Positions 53,261-62,931 of a stretch of 64,000 bases of DNA are shown here, piece by piece. The notes under the pieces were generated by a model. The model made no database searches, had not been told where the DNA came from, and was given only the letters and a program-made list of their open reading frames with translations. The stretch lies in NCBI GenBank assembly GCA_002503205.1, contig DARE01000053.1, positions 1-64,000 of the forward strand, read 5' to 3'. The stretch comes from Thermoplasmatales archaeon UBA447. Its GTDB lineage: Archaea > Thermoplasmatota > Thermoplasmata > Thermoplasmatales > Thermoplasmataceae. The first letter of the stretch is position 1; each line of letters opens with the position of its first letter. The translations under genes and the position numbers were made by a program.

Positions 53261-54757
53261 TTAATCCACCTTCGTTTTCCGTGTTGTTATTACTTCCTTT
53301 GTTAAGAGAACTAGCATTCCTGATACAACTAATGCAAATGCTGACAGCATAAACACGATTGAAAATGCCTCCTGCGAGGCTAATTTAACTGGAAACGATC
53401 CTACTAAGTAAGTTGAAGTAAAGGTTGTAAGGATTGCCGCAGCGACAGGAGAACCCATGCTTGAACCAACATTATTAAAGGTACCCTGCATTCCTGTGGC
53501 CATCCCCATTTCTCTGGGATCAACAGAGAATATTACAAAGTTGAATAAAGTGCTTAATATCATGACGACCCCAATGCCACATACTATGCTGTACACCCAA
53601 AGCAAAGTATAACCTGGCATCGTTGCCTCTAAGAGAAATCCTGAAGCTGCTACAATCGTTCCGGCAGCAGTCATTGGCTTAGCTCCTGCCTTATTTATCA
53701 AAGTTGAAGCCAAGACCCCACCCAGTATCGAACCTATGGCAAATGGAGTTACAGTAATGCCGGCTTCAAAAATATTCTTGCCAAAACCTGCAGGAACTGG
53801 ATATTCCAGACGGTAAGTCAGTGTTATCGTGGCAAGGAATAAGGCGAATTCTGCAATCAGACCAACAAGGTATGCGACAACCACATTTCTGTTTGCAAGG
53901 AGCTTAAAATTGAATATAGGTTCTTTTTGGTTCCTCAACAGGCGGCTTTCATGTAAGATAAGAGGAAGCAGAAGCACAAAATCAAGAATCATCAAAAATG
54001 ACGTAAGTTCTGTTGAACTAAAGTCACCAGAGAATAGATTCATAATGCTACCGAGAGACGGCCATCCCAGTGAAGAACCCTCTGAAACAAGAAGAACAAA
54101 AAAGGAGAGGACTGTTGCAAGTAATATGGCCCCTGCATAATCGACTTTGGCATTCGGCCGCTTGTATCTTGATTCTTTGATTACAATGATCGCAAAAATT
54201 ATTGCTACTATTAAAAAAGGTATAGCAGTGTAGTAAGTATACCTCCATCCAAAGCTGTTTGAAACGTAGGAGCCGATAGGAAGACCTATTGCAAAACTAG
54301 CTCCAAACAGGGACCCAAAAATCGCCTGTACCTTTGGTATAATTTCTCTTGGAAATTCCTCCCTGGCAAGCGCTGATCCCAATGGGAAGATCGCAAGCCC
54401 TACCCCCTGAACTGTCCTCGACAGAAATAAAACTTCATAGTTTGCAGATAAACTCGTGGATATTGCCGCCATTAGATAAATCACCAGCACTATGGATAGC
54501 ATACTCCTCTTACCGTAAATATCACCTAATTTGCCGAAGACAGGGGTGAGCGCCACTCCACCTACAACATACAAAGAGAGAACAAGGGCAATCTGGGAAT
54601 ATGTTACTTTGAAATCCTTTGCCATGGAAAGGAGCGATGGTGTTAGCATAGCTTCGATATAGCCAGTCAAGAGTATCAGAGAGCCCAGTATTATTGTAAC
54701 CCTCTTTGCGTAACTGCTGTTATATTGGCCACCAGAGTAACTTTTTACACTTTCCAT
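53261..54757 (-). CDS. DHA2-family MFS drug exporter
   Basis: Carrier of 498 residues with about fourteen membrane helices, as in QacA/EmrB. The motif GKLGDIYGKRS after helix 2 is the MFS signature, and GSALAREEFPR lies in the following loop. The start ATG 54757 has GAGGTAG upstream. It is co-transcribed with FMN reductase and divergent from an Lrp-like regulator, the layout of a regulated export operon. Substrate unknown. Confidence 0.9.
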   Translation of the reverse strand: MESVKSYSGGQYNSSYAKRVTIILGSLILLTGYIEAMLTPSLLSMAKDFKVTYSQIALVLSLYVVGGVALTPVFGKLGDIYGKRSMLSIVLVIYLMAAISTSLSANYEVLFLSRTVQGVGLAIFPLGSALAREEFPREIIPKVQAIFGSLFGASFAIGLPIGSYVSNSFGWRYTYYTAIPFLIVAIIFAIIVIKESRYKRPNAKVDYAGAILLATVLSFFVLLVSEGSSLGWPSLGSIMNLFSGDFSSTELTSFLMILDFVLLLPLILHESRLLRNQKEPIFNFKLLANRNVVVAYLVGLIAEFALFLATITLTYRLEYPVPAGFGKNIFEAGITVTPFAIGSILGGVLASTLINKAGAKPMTAAGTIVAASGFLLEATMPGYTLLWVYSIVCGIGVVMILSTLFNFVIFSVDPREMGMATGMQGTFNNVGSSMGSPVAAAILTTFTSTYLVGSFPVKLASQEAFSIVFMLSAFALVVSGMLVLLTKEVITTRKTKVD

Positions 54758-54891
54758 TTCATACTACCTCTCAAAGTATTCCAGGATATTTCTATCGATT
54801 AAGCAAAAAAGAGGGAAATCTGATAATGACCTTTGTTAAGGTTAGAGTAAAAAATGCTACTCTTTAAATAGCCTACAGTGCTTTTGCTCAG

Positions 54892-55791
54892 GTGTCGCTT
54901 CAAGACTTCAGGATAGTTTCTGAGCTGATCAGGAATCCTCTGGAATCTTATGAAAAGATAGGATCAAAAGTCGGGATTTCAGGCATCTCTGCCCGCAGCA
55001 GGATACAGAAAATGTACAGATCAGGCTTGATTAAGGGCATTTACCTTATACCTTCGCCGCAGAATTTCGAAATGCATCCAAGAACATATGTGTTCAAAAA
55101 CGTTGACTCGCCTTTTCAAAAATTATCAATAATAGCGGCCGTTAATGGAGTGGTTTTTGCCTGGATAGACTATGATAATGATATGATAATAACCGTTTTT
55201 TTCAAATCTGATCTGGAAAAAGCAAAAATTCTGGACAATTTGTCAATTATAGTGGGTACTAAACCAATTACAGATTATATTCCAAATTCACTTCTACCAC
55301 CGAATCTCTCCAGTTCAAGGCTTTCAAGGATCGACTGGAAAATCCTTGAGCACGTCGCATTCAATCCCAGAATGTCGGTAGCAGAAATTTCAAGGCTGAC
55401 CCATTTGTCAAGAAAAACTGTACAGGGACACCTGAATGGCATGCTATCGGAAAGGAAGTTATATGCTCTGTATATCTCAGATTTCACAAAAATCAATGGC
55501 GGAATACTTTACGGCCTACTGGTATTTTTTAATTATCCGGAAGTAATGGGCAGGCTATTGAAAATGGGCCTTGAGCCAATCTGGTTCATGACAGAACCGA
55601 TAGGTGCAACCTTACTGGGGTTCGCTGAATCTCTCGTAGATGTGGAACTTTTGAAGAAGAAAGCACAGGATATGGAGGGTATAACTAGATTTGATATCAA
55701 CGTGCCAACAGGAGGGATGTTTGCTAAGGAACGGCTCAAATCATGGATTAAGGGTGAAATAGATAAGTGGAACTCAGCTTCTTTCCATTAA
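54892..55791 (+). CDS. Lrp/AsnC-type regulator with two winged helices
   Basis: DNA-binding protein of 299 residues. Two HTH segments: near residues 5-50 (NPLESYEKIGSKVGISGISA) and near residues 150-190 (NPRMSVAEISRLTHLSRKTV). Archaeal Lrp relatives with a duplicated domain are known. Starting at GTG 54892, it has a TTTAAATA element about 27 bases upstream for leaderless transcription. It is divergent from the drug exporter operon with 134 bases between, and is its likely regulator. Confidence 0.8.
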   Translation: MSLQDFRIVSELIRNPLESYEKIGSKVGISGISARSRIQKMYRSGLIKGIYLIPSPQNFEMHPRTYVFKNVDSPFQKLSIIAAVNGVVFAWIDYDNDMIITVFFKSDLEKAKILDNLSIIVGTKPITDYIPNSLLPPNLSSSRLSRIDWKILEHVAFNPRMSVAEISRLTHLSRKTVQGHLNGMLSERKLYALYISDFTKINGGILYGLLVFFNYPEVMGRLLKMGLEPIWFMTEPIGATLLGFAESLVDVELLKKKAQDMEGITRFDINVPTGGMFAKERLKSWIKGEIDKWNSASFH

Positions 55792-55997
55792 ATAAAGGGC
55801 ATTCCAAAAATTTAGCCATAACCTGATAGGAATCATGGAATAAATATGGTTAAAGGCAATTAGCCCAGTTCAACATTATCTGCATTCAATCATTAACATA
55901 TTTAAAAAATCGATCCGTGAGTATATGCCCGGAAGACAAAAATCCTTGAGATACTTATGCCAATAATTGTTTGCAAATATAGTATTATAAAGTTTTT

Positions 55998-56006
55998 CGA
56001 AAAAAA
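55998..56006 (-). terminator. T-run terminator of tRNA-Arg(CCG)
   Basis: On the minus strand seven T residues occur about 18 bases after the mature 3' end of the tRNA, inside a TTTTTCGAAAAA palindrome. This fits an archaeal oligo-T terminator for the adenosine-kinase/tRNA transcript. Confidence 0.5.
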
Positions 56007-56023
56007 GTGAGCCACATAGAGAA

Positions 56024-56095
56024 CGGGCCCGCCGGGATTCGAACCCGAATCATAGGCTCCGGAGGCCTAGGTGATATCCATTACACTACGGGCCC
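56024..56095 (-). tRNA. tRNA-Arg (anticodon CCG)
   Basis: A 72-base cloverleaf on the minus strand. Acceptor GGGCCCG pairs with CGGGCCC, discriminator G. Anticodon stem TAGGC/GCCTA encloses loop CTCCGGA, anticodon CCG. T-arm CGGG-TTCGAAT-CCCG. Its 5' end at 56095 directly follows the TAA stop (56096-56098) of the upstream gene with no spacer. Confidence 0.96.
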
Positions 56096-56581
56096 TTATT
56101 TCTTGTACCCGATGTCTCTTAAGAATTTAATACGTGCCTTCTTGTCCTCAGTTGTTTCTAATCCAAGAGGTGAAAAACCGTCAATTACACCCATAATACC
56201 ACCGCCATTCTTGCCTCTCGCTACAATAACACTGATAGGGTTTGCTGTAGCAGCGAATATACTTCCAACCTCCTGGCAGGCCTTTACGGCGTTAAGTATT
56301 GCTATGGGGAATGCATTTCGTAAAATTATCATAAATGTATGGCCCGCGGCAAGCCTTTTGATATTATCCACTGCATAATTCTTAAGTTCATCATCGCTCG
56401 AGGAATATCTGATAAGCCTTTTTCCTGAAGCTTCAGAAAAAGCAATTGCATACTTGGCTCCGTTGAGGTGCGTCTCAATGATTTCTGTCAGATCTTCAAC
56501 CGTCTTAATGAAGTGAGAGTACCCCAGAATTATGTTGCAGTCTTCAGGGAATCTTATCTCTACCTCTTCAATATCAACCAT
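56096..56581 (-). CDS. Adenosine-specific kinase family protein (DUF355)
   Basis: Protein of about 161 residues from ATG 56581; a TTG at 56596 opens the frame earlier. The segments EVEIRFPEDCNIILGYSHFI, then AFSEASGKRLIRYSS and ARGKNGGGIMGVIDGFSPLG are typical of the archaeal DUF355 family, described as an adenosine-specific kinase. The stop codon is directly followed by tRNA-Arg(CCG), so the two are one transcript. Confidence 0.85.
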   Translation of the reverse strand: MVDIEEVEIRFPEDCNIILGYSHFIKTVEDLTEIIETHLNGAKYAIAFSEASGKRLIRYSSSDDELKNYAVDNIKRLAAGHTFMIILRNAFPIAILNAVKACQEVGSIFAATANPISVIVARGKNGGGIMGVIDGFSPLGLETTEDKKARIKFLRDIGYKK

Positions 56582-56778
56582 GAAATGTGATCCCAATTGT
56601 ATATTACTCTTTTACCTACAGTATCTGAGTCTGTTTTTATCATGATAATCTGAATAGTAAGAATCTAAGTTGGTAAGAGGGCCAACGGTGTTGCCTTGAC
56701 AATATGTATAAGTGTGGAGCCATTTTCAATTATTGGATTGAGGAGGTTAGATTTTATTATTATGATGAAAATACGGTG

Positions 56779-58329
56779 ATGATGGACTTCTTTGAAACGA
56801 TCTCAGAGGAAATTAACAGCGGAAAGATCCGTGAACGAGATCAGCTTCAGAGAAGGAAGCTATCCCTTTCGAGTATGCTCCATCTGGATCATATTCCCAG
56901 TGATACTGAAATTCTTAATTCCGGGAAGGTTCAAAAGGACAAAAAGAAGCTCCTCAGGATCAAACCTACCAGAACTATATCTGGAGTTGCAGTTGTTGCT
57001 GCAATGACATCACCAGAGAGCTGCCCGCATGGTCAGTGCCTTTACTGTCCAGGAGGAGTAAAAAACAATTCTCCGCAAGCATATACAGGTTATGAACCCT
57101 CTGCTCTTAGGGGCAGAATGAACAATTATGATCCTTATCAGATAACATTCAACCGCCTGAAACAGCTTGAAACGATCGGCCATGATACAAGCAAAATTGA
57201 TCTAATTGTTATGGGTGGGACATTCACAGCCAGAGACCCGGATTATCAGACATCATTTGTGAAGGGTTGCCTGGACGGAATGAACCGCTCAGTGTCCTCA
57301 TCTATTGAAGGCAGTATTGAAGCCAATGAAACTGCTGAAAGAAGATGCGTTGGTATCACGGTCGAAACAAAACCGGACTGGTTCCTACGAAAAGACATTG
57401 ATCTGGCCCTTTCCTACGGGACTACTAAAGTTGAGCTGGGAGTTCAGATAATTAATGAGAAAGTACTTAGAATGAACGGACGTGGACATGGAATTAAGGA
57501 GATTATTGATTCCACAAAATTTTCAAAGGATTCCGGCTTAAAGATAGTTTACCATGTCATGCCCGGAATGTACGGTTCTGACAGGGAAGAGGATATCAGA
57601 AGCTTCAGGAAAATTGTTGAAGACCAATCGTTCAGGCCGGACATGCTGAAGATCTATCCAACCCTTGTTGTCAAAGGCACAGCCCTATATAATCTCTGGA
57701 AAATGGGCAGGTATAGGCCTCCAGACACAGAGGAGGCCGCCGATATAATTAAGGAATTCCTGAAAGTTTGCCCACCATGGATTCGGGTTCAAAGAATGCA
57801 GCGGGATATTCCCGTGAATTTTATCGAGGCAGGAGTGAAGCGGAGCGACATCAGGAACATAATAGACAGGAAGCTCCGTGAAGAGAATGAAGAGACTTGG
57901 GAGATAAGAAGCAGAGAGATTGGTATGGCATCAAAAGAGGGCAAAGATCCTGTTCTCATAAGGCGTGATTACAACGCCTCGGATGGAAAGGAAATTTTTC
58001 TCTCTTTTGAGGAATCCCACAACATATACGGTTACCTGAGGCTGCGCATCCCTTCAGCAGATCATCACAGGCCGGAAATGGATAATGCCTCCGTCGTAAG
58101 GGAAATAAAGGTTCTTGGTGAGGTTGTGCCTCTCGGAGAACATGAATCATCTCTGTGGCAGCATCGTGGGCTTGGCAAATCTCTGTTAGAAGAGGCTGAG
58201 AGAATCTCCAGAGATGAATATTCCCTCAACAGGATCAATGTGATAAGTGGAATTGGCGTTAGAGAATATTTCCGGAGATTTGGCTATAATAGATTGGGAC
58301 CATACATGTCCAAAGTTCTGAAACCCTGA
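56779..58329 (+). CDS. elp3: tRNA uridine acetyltransferase Elp3
   Basis: Radical-SAM/acetyltransferase that makes 5-carboxymethyl-type modifications at wobble U34 of tRNA. About 516 residues from ATG 56779. The Fe-S cysteines are in ESCPHGQCLYCPGG (82, 87, 90), with the substrate pocket YTGYEPSALRGRMN; the C-terminal half is a GNAT fold (GLGKSLLEEAERIS). The upstream frame from 56704 is unlikely. Archaea encode Elp3 alone, without the other Elongator subunits. Confidence 0.96.
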   Translation: MMDFFETISEEINSGKIRERDQLQRRKLSLSSMLHLDHIPSDTEILNSGKVQKDKKKLLRIKPTRTISGVAVVAAMTSPESCPHGQCLYCPGGVKNNSPQAYTGYEPSALRGRMNNYDPYQITFNRLKQLETIGHDTSKIDLIVMGGTFTARDPDYQTSFVKGCLDGMNRSVSSSIEGSIEANETAERRCVGITVETKPDWFLRKDIDLALSYGTTKVELGVQIINEKVLRMNGRGHGIKEIIDSTKFSKDSGLKIVYHVMPGMYGSDREEDIRSFRKIVEDQSFRPDMLKIYPTLVVKGTALYNLWKMGRYRPPDTEEAADIIKEFLKVCPPWIRVQRMQRDIPVNFIEAGVKRSDIRNIIDRKLREENEETWEIRSREIGMASKEGKDPVLIRRDYNASDGKEIFLSFEESHNIYGYLRLRIPSADHHRPEMDNASVVREIKVLGEVVPLGEHESSLWQHRGLGKSLLEEAERISRDEYSLNRINVISGIGVREYFRRFGYNRLGPYMSKVLKP

Positions 58330-58407
58330 TTTTTCTCTGTTAAGGGATTATAGTGTTTTAATATAATAATATTCATTTTTATCAATAATTATAAATAAGT
58401 GCTTTAC

Positions 58408-58515
58408 ATGATGAGCGGGATAGAATTGTCATATGTTCTTATATCAGTGAGCATAGTCGTGCTTCTGGTAGCTGTCTATCTTTTCTACAGTATTATAGGA
58501 GCTGAGAAATTTTGA
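58408..58515 (+). CDS. kdpF: KdpF-like small subunit
   Basis: Membrane peptide of 35 residues from ATG 58408 (a second ATG at 58411), with one transmembrane span and the ending SIIGAEKF that recalls the INAEAF end of bacterial KdpF. It stabilises the KdpABC complex. Its stop codon overlaps the TTG start of kdpA (58512-58515), so it is the first gene of the kdp operon. It is easily missed because of its size. Confidence 0.75.
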   Translation: MMSGIELSYVLISVSIVVLLVAVYLFYSIIGAEKF

Positions 58516-60287
58516 GTTATGTCTCCACGGATTCAACAGGAGGAACAAACTTCTGGGTGTCGTTCTTTGAAAGCCAGCGCCTCGTTTCAGGCACCATCAT
58601 AATTCTGATCTATATTCTGCTTCTCTCTATCTTTGCGTATCTGATATCCGGGTATATAGCAAAGCTTTACAGAGGTGAAAAAACCTGGCTTGATCCAATA
58701 TCGGGCAGATTAGTCAACTTCTTCATAAACATTTTTGGTGAAGATGCTAAAAAGGACACAAAGATGAGAGAATATTTTATCACGCTCCTTATTTTCAATG
58801 CAGCAGCAGGTATTTTTGCTTTTATTTTCTTTTATTTTCAGACCTATTTTCCCTTTGCAGGAGTAACTCATAACTATTCTTTTTCGCTTTCGTTCAACAC
58901 AGTCACATCTTTCCTGACAAATACGAATCTTCAACATTATTCAGATCCTCTTCATCTTTCTTACCTGAGCAAGACCTTTGTCCTCACAGGCCTTATGTTT
59001 CTTGCCGCGGCAACTGGCTTTGCTGTGTCCATGGCTTTCATACGGGGAATACTCAACGAAAACGGAAGGATAGGAAATTTTTACAGGGATTTTCTTGTAT
59101 CAGTATTCTACCTGATACTGCCACTTACTATTCTTGTAACAATAATATTCATACTTTCTGGGGTTCCGCAGGATCTTAGCCAGTACGTTAATGTCAACCC
59201 TATCCTCTCCGGAGGGATTCAGCGGCTCCCCCTTGGCCCAGTGGCCACCTGGGAGGCCATAAAAAACATTGGCACCAATGGTGGAGGCTTCTATGGTTCA
59301 AATGCTGCCATGCCTCTTGAAAACCCAAACTGGTTCACAAATCTGGTTGAGTTTCTCTCCTTTACCGTAATACCTCTGGGTTCTATACTTTCATTAGGAA
59401 AGGTATTCAACAACAGAGGATTCGCACGAACACTATATATTGTGCTGATTTCAATATTCTTTTTCACAACATTCATGACGTTTTTCGCAGAATACAGTGG
59501 GATCCCCTCAATAACCTCACTCGGCACCCTGTTCACAGGTAACATGATGGGAAAAGAGACTGCCATAGGGATCTCTCAGTCATCCATATTCTCTTCTGGG
59601 GCAGTTTTCACATCAACTGGAGCAGCTGATTCTGTTCTTCTTGCTTTTACTCCGGCCGGTCTCCTTGGGCTTATGGGTAACCTGATCCTGAATGATCCTC
59701 TGGGTGGTGTTGGGACTGGTGTCCTGAACATATTCATGTATGTGATTTTCGCAATTTTCATCACATCACTGATGGTGGGGAAGCTTCCGGAGCTAATGAG
59801 TATAAAAATCAGCTCCAAGGAGATCAAATACTCAACACTGTCTCTTGTCACGCATCCCCTGCTTGTTCTGATCCCATTTGGGATAACCATGCTTCTTCCT
59901 GCTCTGGTTATAGGCGATCCAAATCCCAGACCAGATGTCATATCCAGTGTTCTCTATGAATTCCTTAGCGCAGCTTCAAACAATGGTTCTGAGGTGGGCG
60001 GTTTCGCAACCAATACTGCCTTCTTCAACATTGCAGACGGCATCCTGATGCTAATGGGCCGTTTTATTCTGATGGGGTTACAGCTGGCAATTGCACAGTC
60101 ATTTGCCACTAAGAGCCCGAAAGTTGAAACGGGGAGGACAATAGAAACTGGGTCACCCTTATTCGCTCTTATGCTCTTTGTCACAATTATAATGCTCGGA
60201 GTACTTTCTTTCTTTCCGGTCCTCGCCCTGGGCCCATTCCTGTCCTGGGCAAAGGACTTTAATCTATTTATAGGGGGGTTGTTATGA
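58512..60287 (+). CDS. kdpA: Potassium-transporting ATPase subunit A
   Basis: K+-selective channel-like subunit of the high-affinity KdpFABC pump. 591 residues, about ten membrane helices. The selectivity-loop motifs include TNGGGFYGSNAAMPLENP and AASNNGSEVGGF, typical of KdpA. The TTG start overlaps the kdpF stop, and its stop overlaps the kdpB ATG (ATGA at 60284-60287). Confidence 0.95.
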   Translation: MSYVSTDSTGGTNFWVSFFESQRLVSGTIIILIYILLLSIFAYLISGYIAKLYRGEKTWLDPISGRLVNFFINIFGEDAKKDTKMREYFITLLIFNAAAGIFAFIFFYFQTYFPFAGVTHNYSFSLSFNTVTSFLTNTNLQHYSDPLHLSYLSKTFVLTGLMFLAAATGFAVSMAFIRGILNENGRIGNFYRDFLVSVFYLILPLTILVTIIFILSGVPQDLSQYVNVNPILSGGIQRLPLGPVATWEAIKNIGTNGGGFYGSNAAMPLENPNWFTNLVEFLSFTVIPLGSILSLGKVFNNRGFARTLYIVLISIFFFTTFMTFFAEYSGIPSITSLGTLFTGNMMGKETAIGISQSSIFSSGAVFTSTGAADSVLLAFTPAGLLGLMGNLILNDPLGGVGTGVLNIFMYVIFAIFITSLMVGKLPELMSIKISSKEIKYSTLSLVTHPLLVLIPFGITMLLPALVIGDPNPRPDVISSVLYEFLSAASNNGSEVGGFATNTAFFNIADGILMLMGRFILMGLQLAIAQSFATKSPKVETGRTIETGSPLFALMLFVTIIMLGVLSFFPVLALGPFLSWAKDFNLFIGGLL

Positions 60288-62278
60288 AAAACAGGTTTCT
60301 CGATGCCCTCCTTAATTCGATTTATGGTTTCCTTCCATGGCGCCTTCTGTCATCACCTGTCATGTTTGTGACTGAGATAGCCTTTATAATATCCGTATTT
60401 GCCGCAATTTTCCCTGCCCAGTTTGGAATACCTTATACTCCTGTGTATCTGGATTTCTATGTGTCGGTGGCCCTGATGCTGTTTCTCACCATCCTGTTCT
60501 CTAACCTGAGTTCATCTCTTTCAGAGGGCAAAAGCAAGGCAATCACAGAATCCCTGAAGAGCCTCAGGAAGGAGGTAACCGGAAAACAAGTTACTGATAA
60601 TGGAATCCAGGAAGTTTCCTATTCCAATCTGAAAAAAGGAGACATTCTCAGGATAGAAAAGGGAGATACAATCCCAATTGACGGGGAGATCATAGAGGGA
60701 ACCGGTTTTGTCAATGAGTCAAGCATAACCGGGGAATCAAGGCCTTCACGCAAGATTCTTGGTGACAGTGTCACAGGTGGAACTATTCTTGTGACAGATA
60801 GCCTGCTCGTTAAGGTTACAAGCAATCCTGGAGAAACCTTCCTTGACAGGATGATCAACATTGTGGAATCTTCCAAGAGAATGAAGACACCAAATGAAAT
60901 CGCACTCACAGTTTTTCTCAGCGGGGTTACTCTGGTCTTCCTGGTAGTTGTAAGCGCGGTGTTTGCAGAATCCGGATTTCTTTCCGTAACGCCCAATCTT
61001 GTAATTTTCATAGTTCTTCTCATTGCCCTTATTCCCACAACGATTGGAGGGCTTCTCCCAGCCATAGGTATCGCCTCAATCAACAAAATAGCCCAGTATA
61101 ATATAATTGCAAAGAGCGGGAAATCAGTGGAGAATGCCGGAGACATTGATACAATCATTCTTGATAAGACCGGGACAGTTACGATGGGAGACAGAAGGGC
61201 TGTAAAATTTTACCCTAAGAAGGGTGTTGAATACATTGACTTTGTCCGTGCCTGTGCCCTTGCATCCCTTAAGGACCAGACCGCAGAGGGGATGTCAATC
61301 GTGAAGCTTGCGGCCTCAGAAGGCGTCACTTCAGAAATGAAGGATCTGGAAGGATATGATTTCATTCCATTTTCGGCTGAGACCAAATACAGTGGAATTA
61401 AATCTACAGGTGAAGAGATAGTAAAGGGGGCGCTCAAATCAATAAAGGCGAAGTACAAGATATCTGATGTGTATCTTGAGGGTCTCTGCAATGGCATATC
61501 TGCCAGAGGAGGAACTGCCCTGGCAGTTGCGAGAAACGGAGAATTCCTTGGGGTAATTGAATTAAACGATATGTTGAAACCAGGCATCAGGCAGAGGCTT
61601 GAACTTCTGAAAAAAATGAACATCAAGACAATTATGTGCACCGGCGATGATGACATTACTGCCGCCTATATAGCCAAGGAGAGCGGAATTGACGAATATG
61701 TTGCCAACAGCACCCCTATGGACAAGTATAATGTAGTTCTCCGGGAGAAGGATAGGCAGAGGATGGTTGCTATGGTTGGAGATGGCACAAATGATGCCCC
61801 TGCCCTTGCACAGGCCGACGTTGGAATGGCAATGAATAGCGGAACACAGGCCGCTAAGGAGGCAGCAAACATGGTGGATCTTGACAGCGACCCGACAAAG
61901 TTGATGGATGTCATATTTCTGGGGAAGCAGATACTGATAACAAGAGGGTCTCTCACAGCATTCAGTGTTGCAAATGACTTCTCAAAATATTTCGTAATAG
62001 TGCCAGCCATATTCAGTGTGTTCCCTCAGCTAGGATTCCTGAACATACTTGGCCTGACAGATCCACTTGTTGCAATAACTTCCGCCCTAATCTTCAATAC
62101 TCTGATACTTCTGATGCTTGTTCCTCTTGCTCTTAGGGGTGTAAGATACAAACCAACATCCATAAATGATCTACTGAAGAGAAATATAACCATCTACGGG
62201 CTTGGAGGAGTCATTTTTCCCTTCATAGTTATTAAGGTGATCTATCTGATCCTTGTAGCAGGAGGTGTGCACTGGTGA
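60284..62278 (+). CDS. kdpB: Potassium-transporting ATPase subunit B
   Basis: P-type ATPase subunit that powers K+ uptake. 664 residues. The phosphorylated Asp294 is in ILDKTGTVTMG; the A-domain TGES (ITGESRPS) and MVGDGTNDAPALAQADVG motifs are complete. It overlaps kdpA and kdpC by 4 bases each, so the operon is tightly coupled. Confidence 0.97.
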   Translation: MKNRFLDALLNSIYGFLPWRLLSSPVMFVTEIAFIISVFAAIFPAQFGIPYTPVYLDFYVSVALMLFLTILFSNLSSSLSEGKSKAITESLKSLRKEVTGKQVTDNGIQEVSYSNLKKGDILRIEKGDTIPIDGEIIEGTGFVNESSITGESRPSRKILGDSVTGGTILVTDSLLVKVTSNPGETFLDRMINIVESSKRMKTPNEIALTVFLSGVTLVFLVVVSAVFAESGFLSVTPNLVIFIVLLIALIPTTIGGLLPAIGIASINKIAQYNIIAKSGKSVENAGDIDTIILDKTGTVTMGDRRAVKFYPKKGVEYIDFVRACALASLKDQTAEGMSIVKLAASEGVTSEMKDLEGYDFIPFSAETKYSGIKSTGEEIVKGALKSIKAKYKISDVYLEGLCNGISARGGTALAVARNGEFLGVIELNDMLKPGIRQRLELLKKMNIKTIMCTGDDDITAAYIAKESGIDEYVANSTPMDKYNVVLREKDRQRMVAMVGDGTNDAPALAQADVGMAMNSGTQAAKEAANMVDLDSDPTKLMDVIFLGKQILITRGSLTAFSVANDFSKYFVIVPAIFSVFPQLGFLNILGLTDPLVAITSALIFNTLILLMLVPLALRGVRYKPTSINDLLKRNITIYGLGGVIFPFIVIKVIYLILVAGGVHW

Positions 62279-62907
62279 AGCCTAAATCTGTCATAAAGCT
62301 GTTTGCGTTCGCTGCCCTGTTCATGTTCATTCTGGGTTTCGTATATCCCACCGTATCATCTCTGGCGGCAGAAGGCCTTGATCCATTCCAGGCCAACGGA
62401 TCACTGATAGAGGACAACGGAACTGTCTACGGCTCATATCTGCTGGCACAGGCATTCAACGAATCCTATTTCTTCCAACCAAGGCCATCTGCGACAGGGT
62501 ACAATTACACAGGCTCAGGCTCCGGCCCCTATGCTCTTGATGCGAACCAGACTCTGAACCAGACCAGGAATTTAATTAACAAATTCATAAGTGATAACCC
62601 AACTGTCAACATTTCCAAAATTCCCTACTCGATGGTATCATATTCAGGTTCAGGAGTCGATCCGGATATACCCCTACTGGGGGCGCAGGACCAGATACCC
62701 CGTATAACCGGCTCACTGCATTCTATCCTTCTTGTTTCAGGGAAGAATGTGAGCAACTCGTCCCTGGAGTCATTCCTCAATAAAACCGTTTCAAAGTATG
62801 TTGTGCAGAATTTCCCACTCTTCGGATCCTATTACGTCAATACAGTACAGCTTAATTTTGCAATACTGAATCTCCTAATTGGCTACGGTGCAATAAAGGG
62901 CTACTGA
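62275..62907 (+). CDS. kdpC: Potassium-transporting ATPase subunit C
   Basis: Periplasm-facing single-span subunit of KdpFABC. 210 residues, GTG start overlapping kdpB. After an N-terminal membrane helix it has the family motif QANGSLIEDNGTVYGSYLLA and YFFQPRPSATGYNYTG. The extended Ser/Asn-rich outer domain is common in archaeal members. Confidence 0.93.
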   Translation: MKPKSVIKLFAFAALFMFILGFVYPTVSSLAAEGLDPFQANGSLIEDNGTVYGSYLLAQAFNESYFFQPRPSATGYNYTGSGSGPYALDANQTLNQTRNLINKFISDNPTVNISKIPYSMVSYSGSGVDPDIPLLGAQDQIPRITGSLHSILLVSGKNVSNSSLESFLNKTVSKYVVQNFPLFGSYYVNTVQLNFAILNLLIGYGAIKGY

Positions 62908-62931
62908 GACAATATCCAAATTTATGCCAGG

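Noticed and set aside
55993..56004. TTTTTCGAAAAA palindrome
   Set aside because: Best explained as part of the oligo-T terminator of tRNA-Arg(CCG), not as a protein-binding operator.
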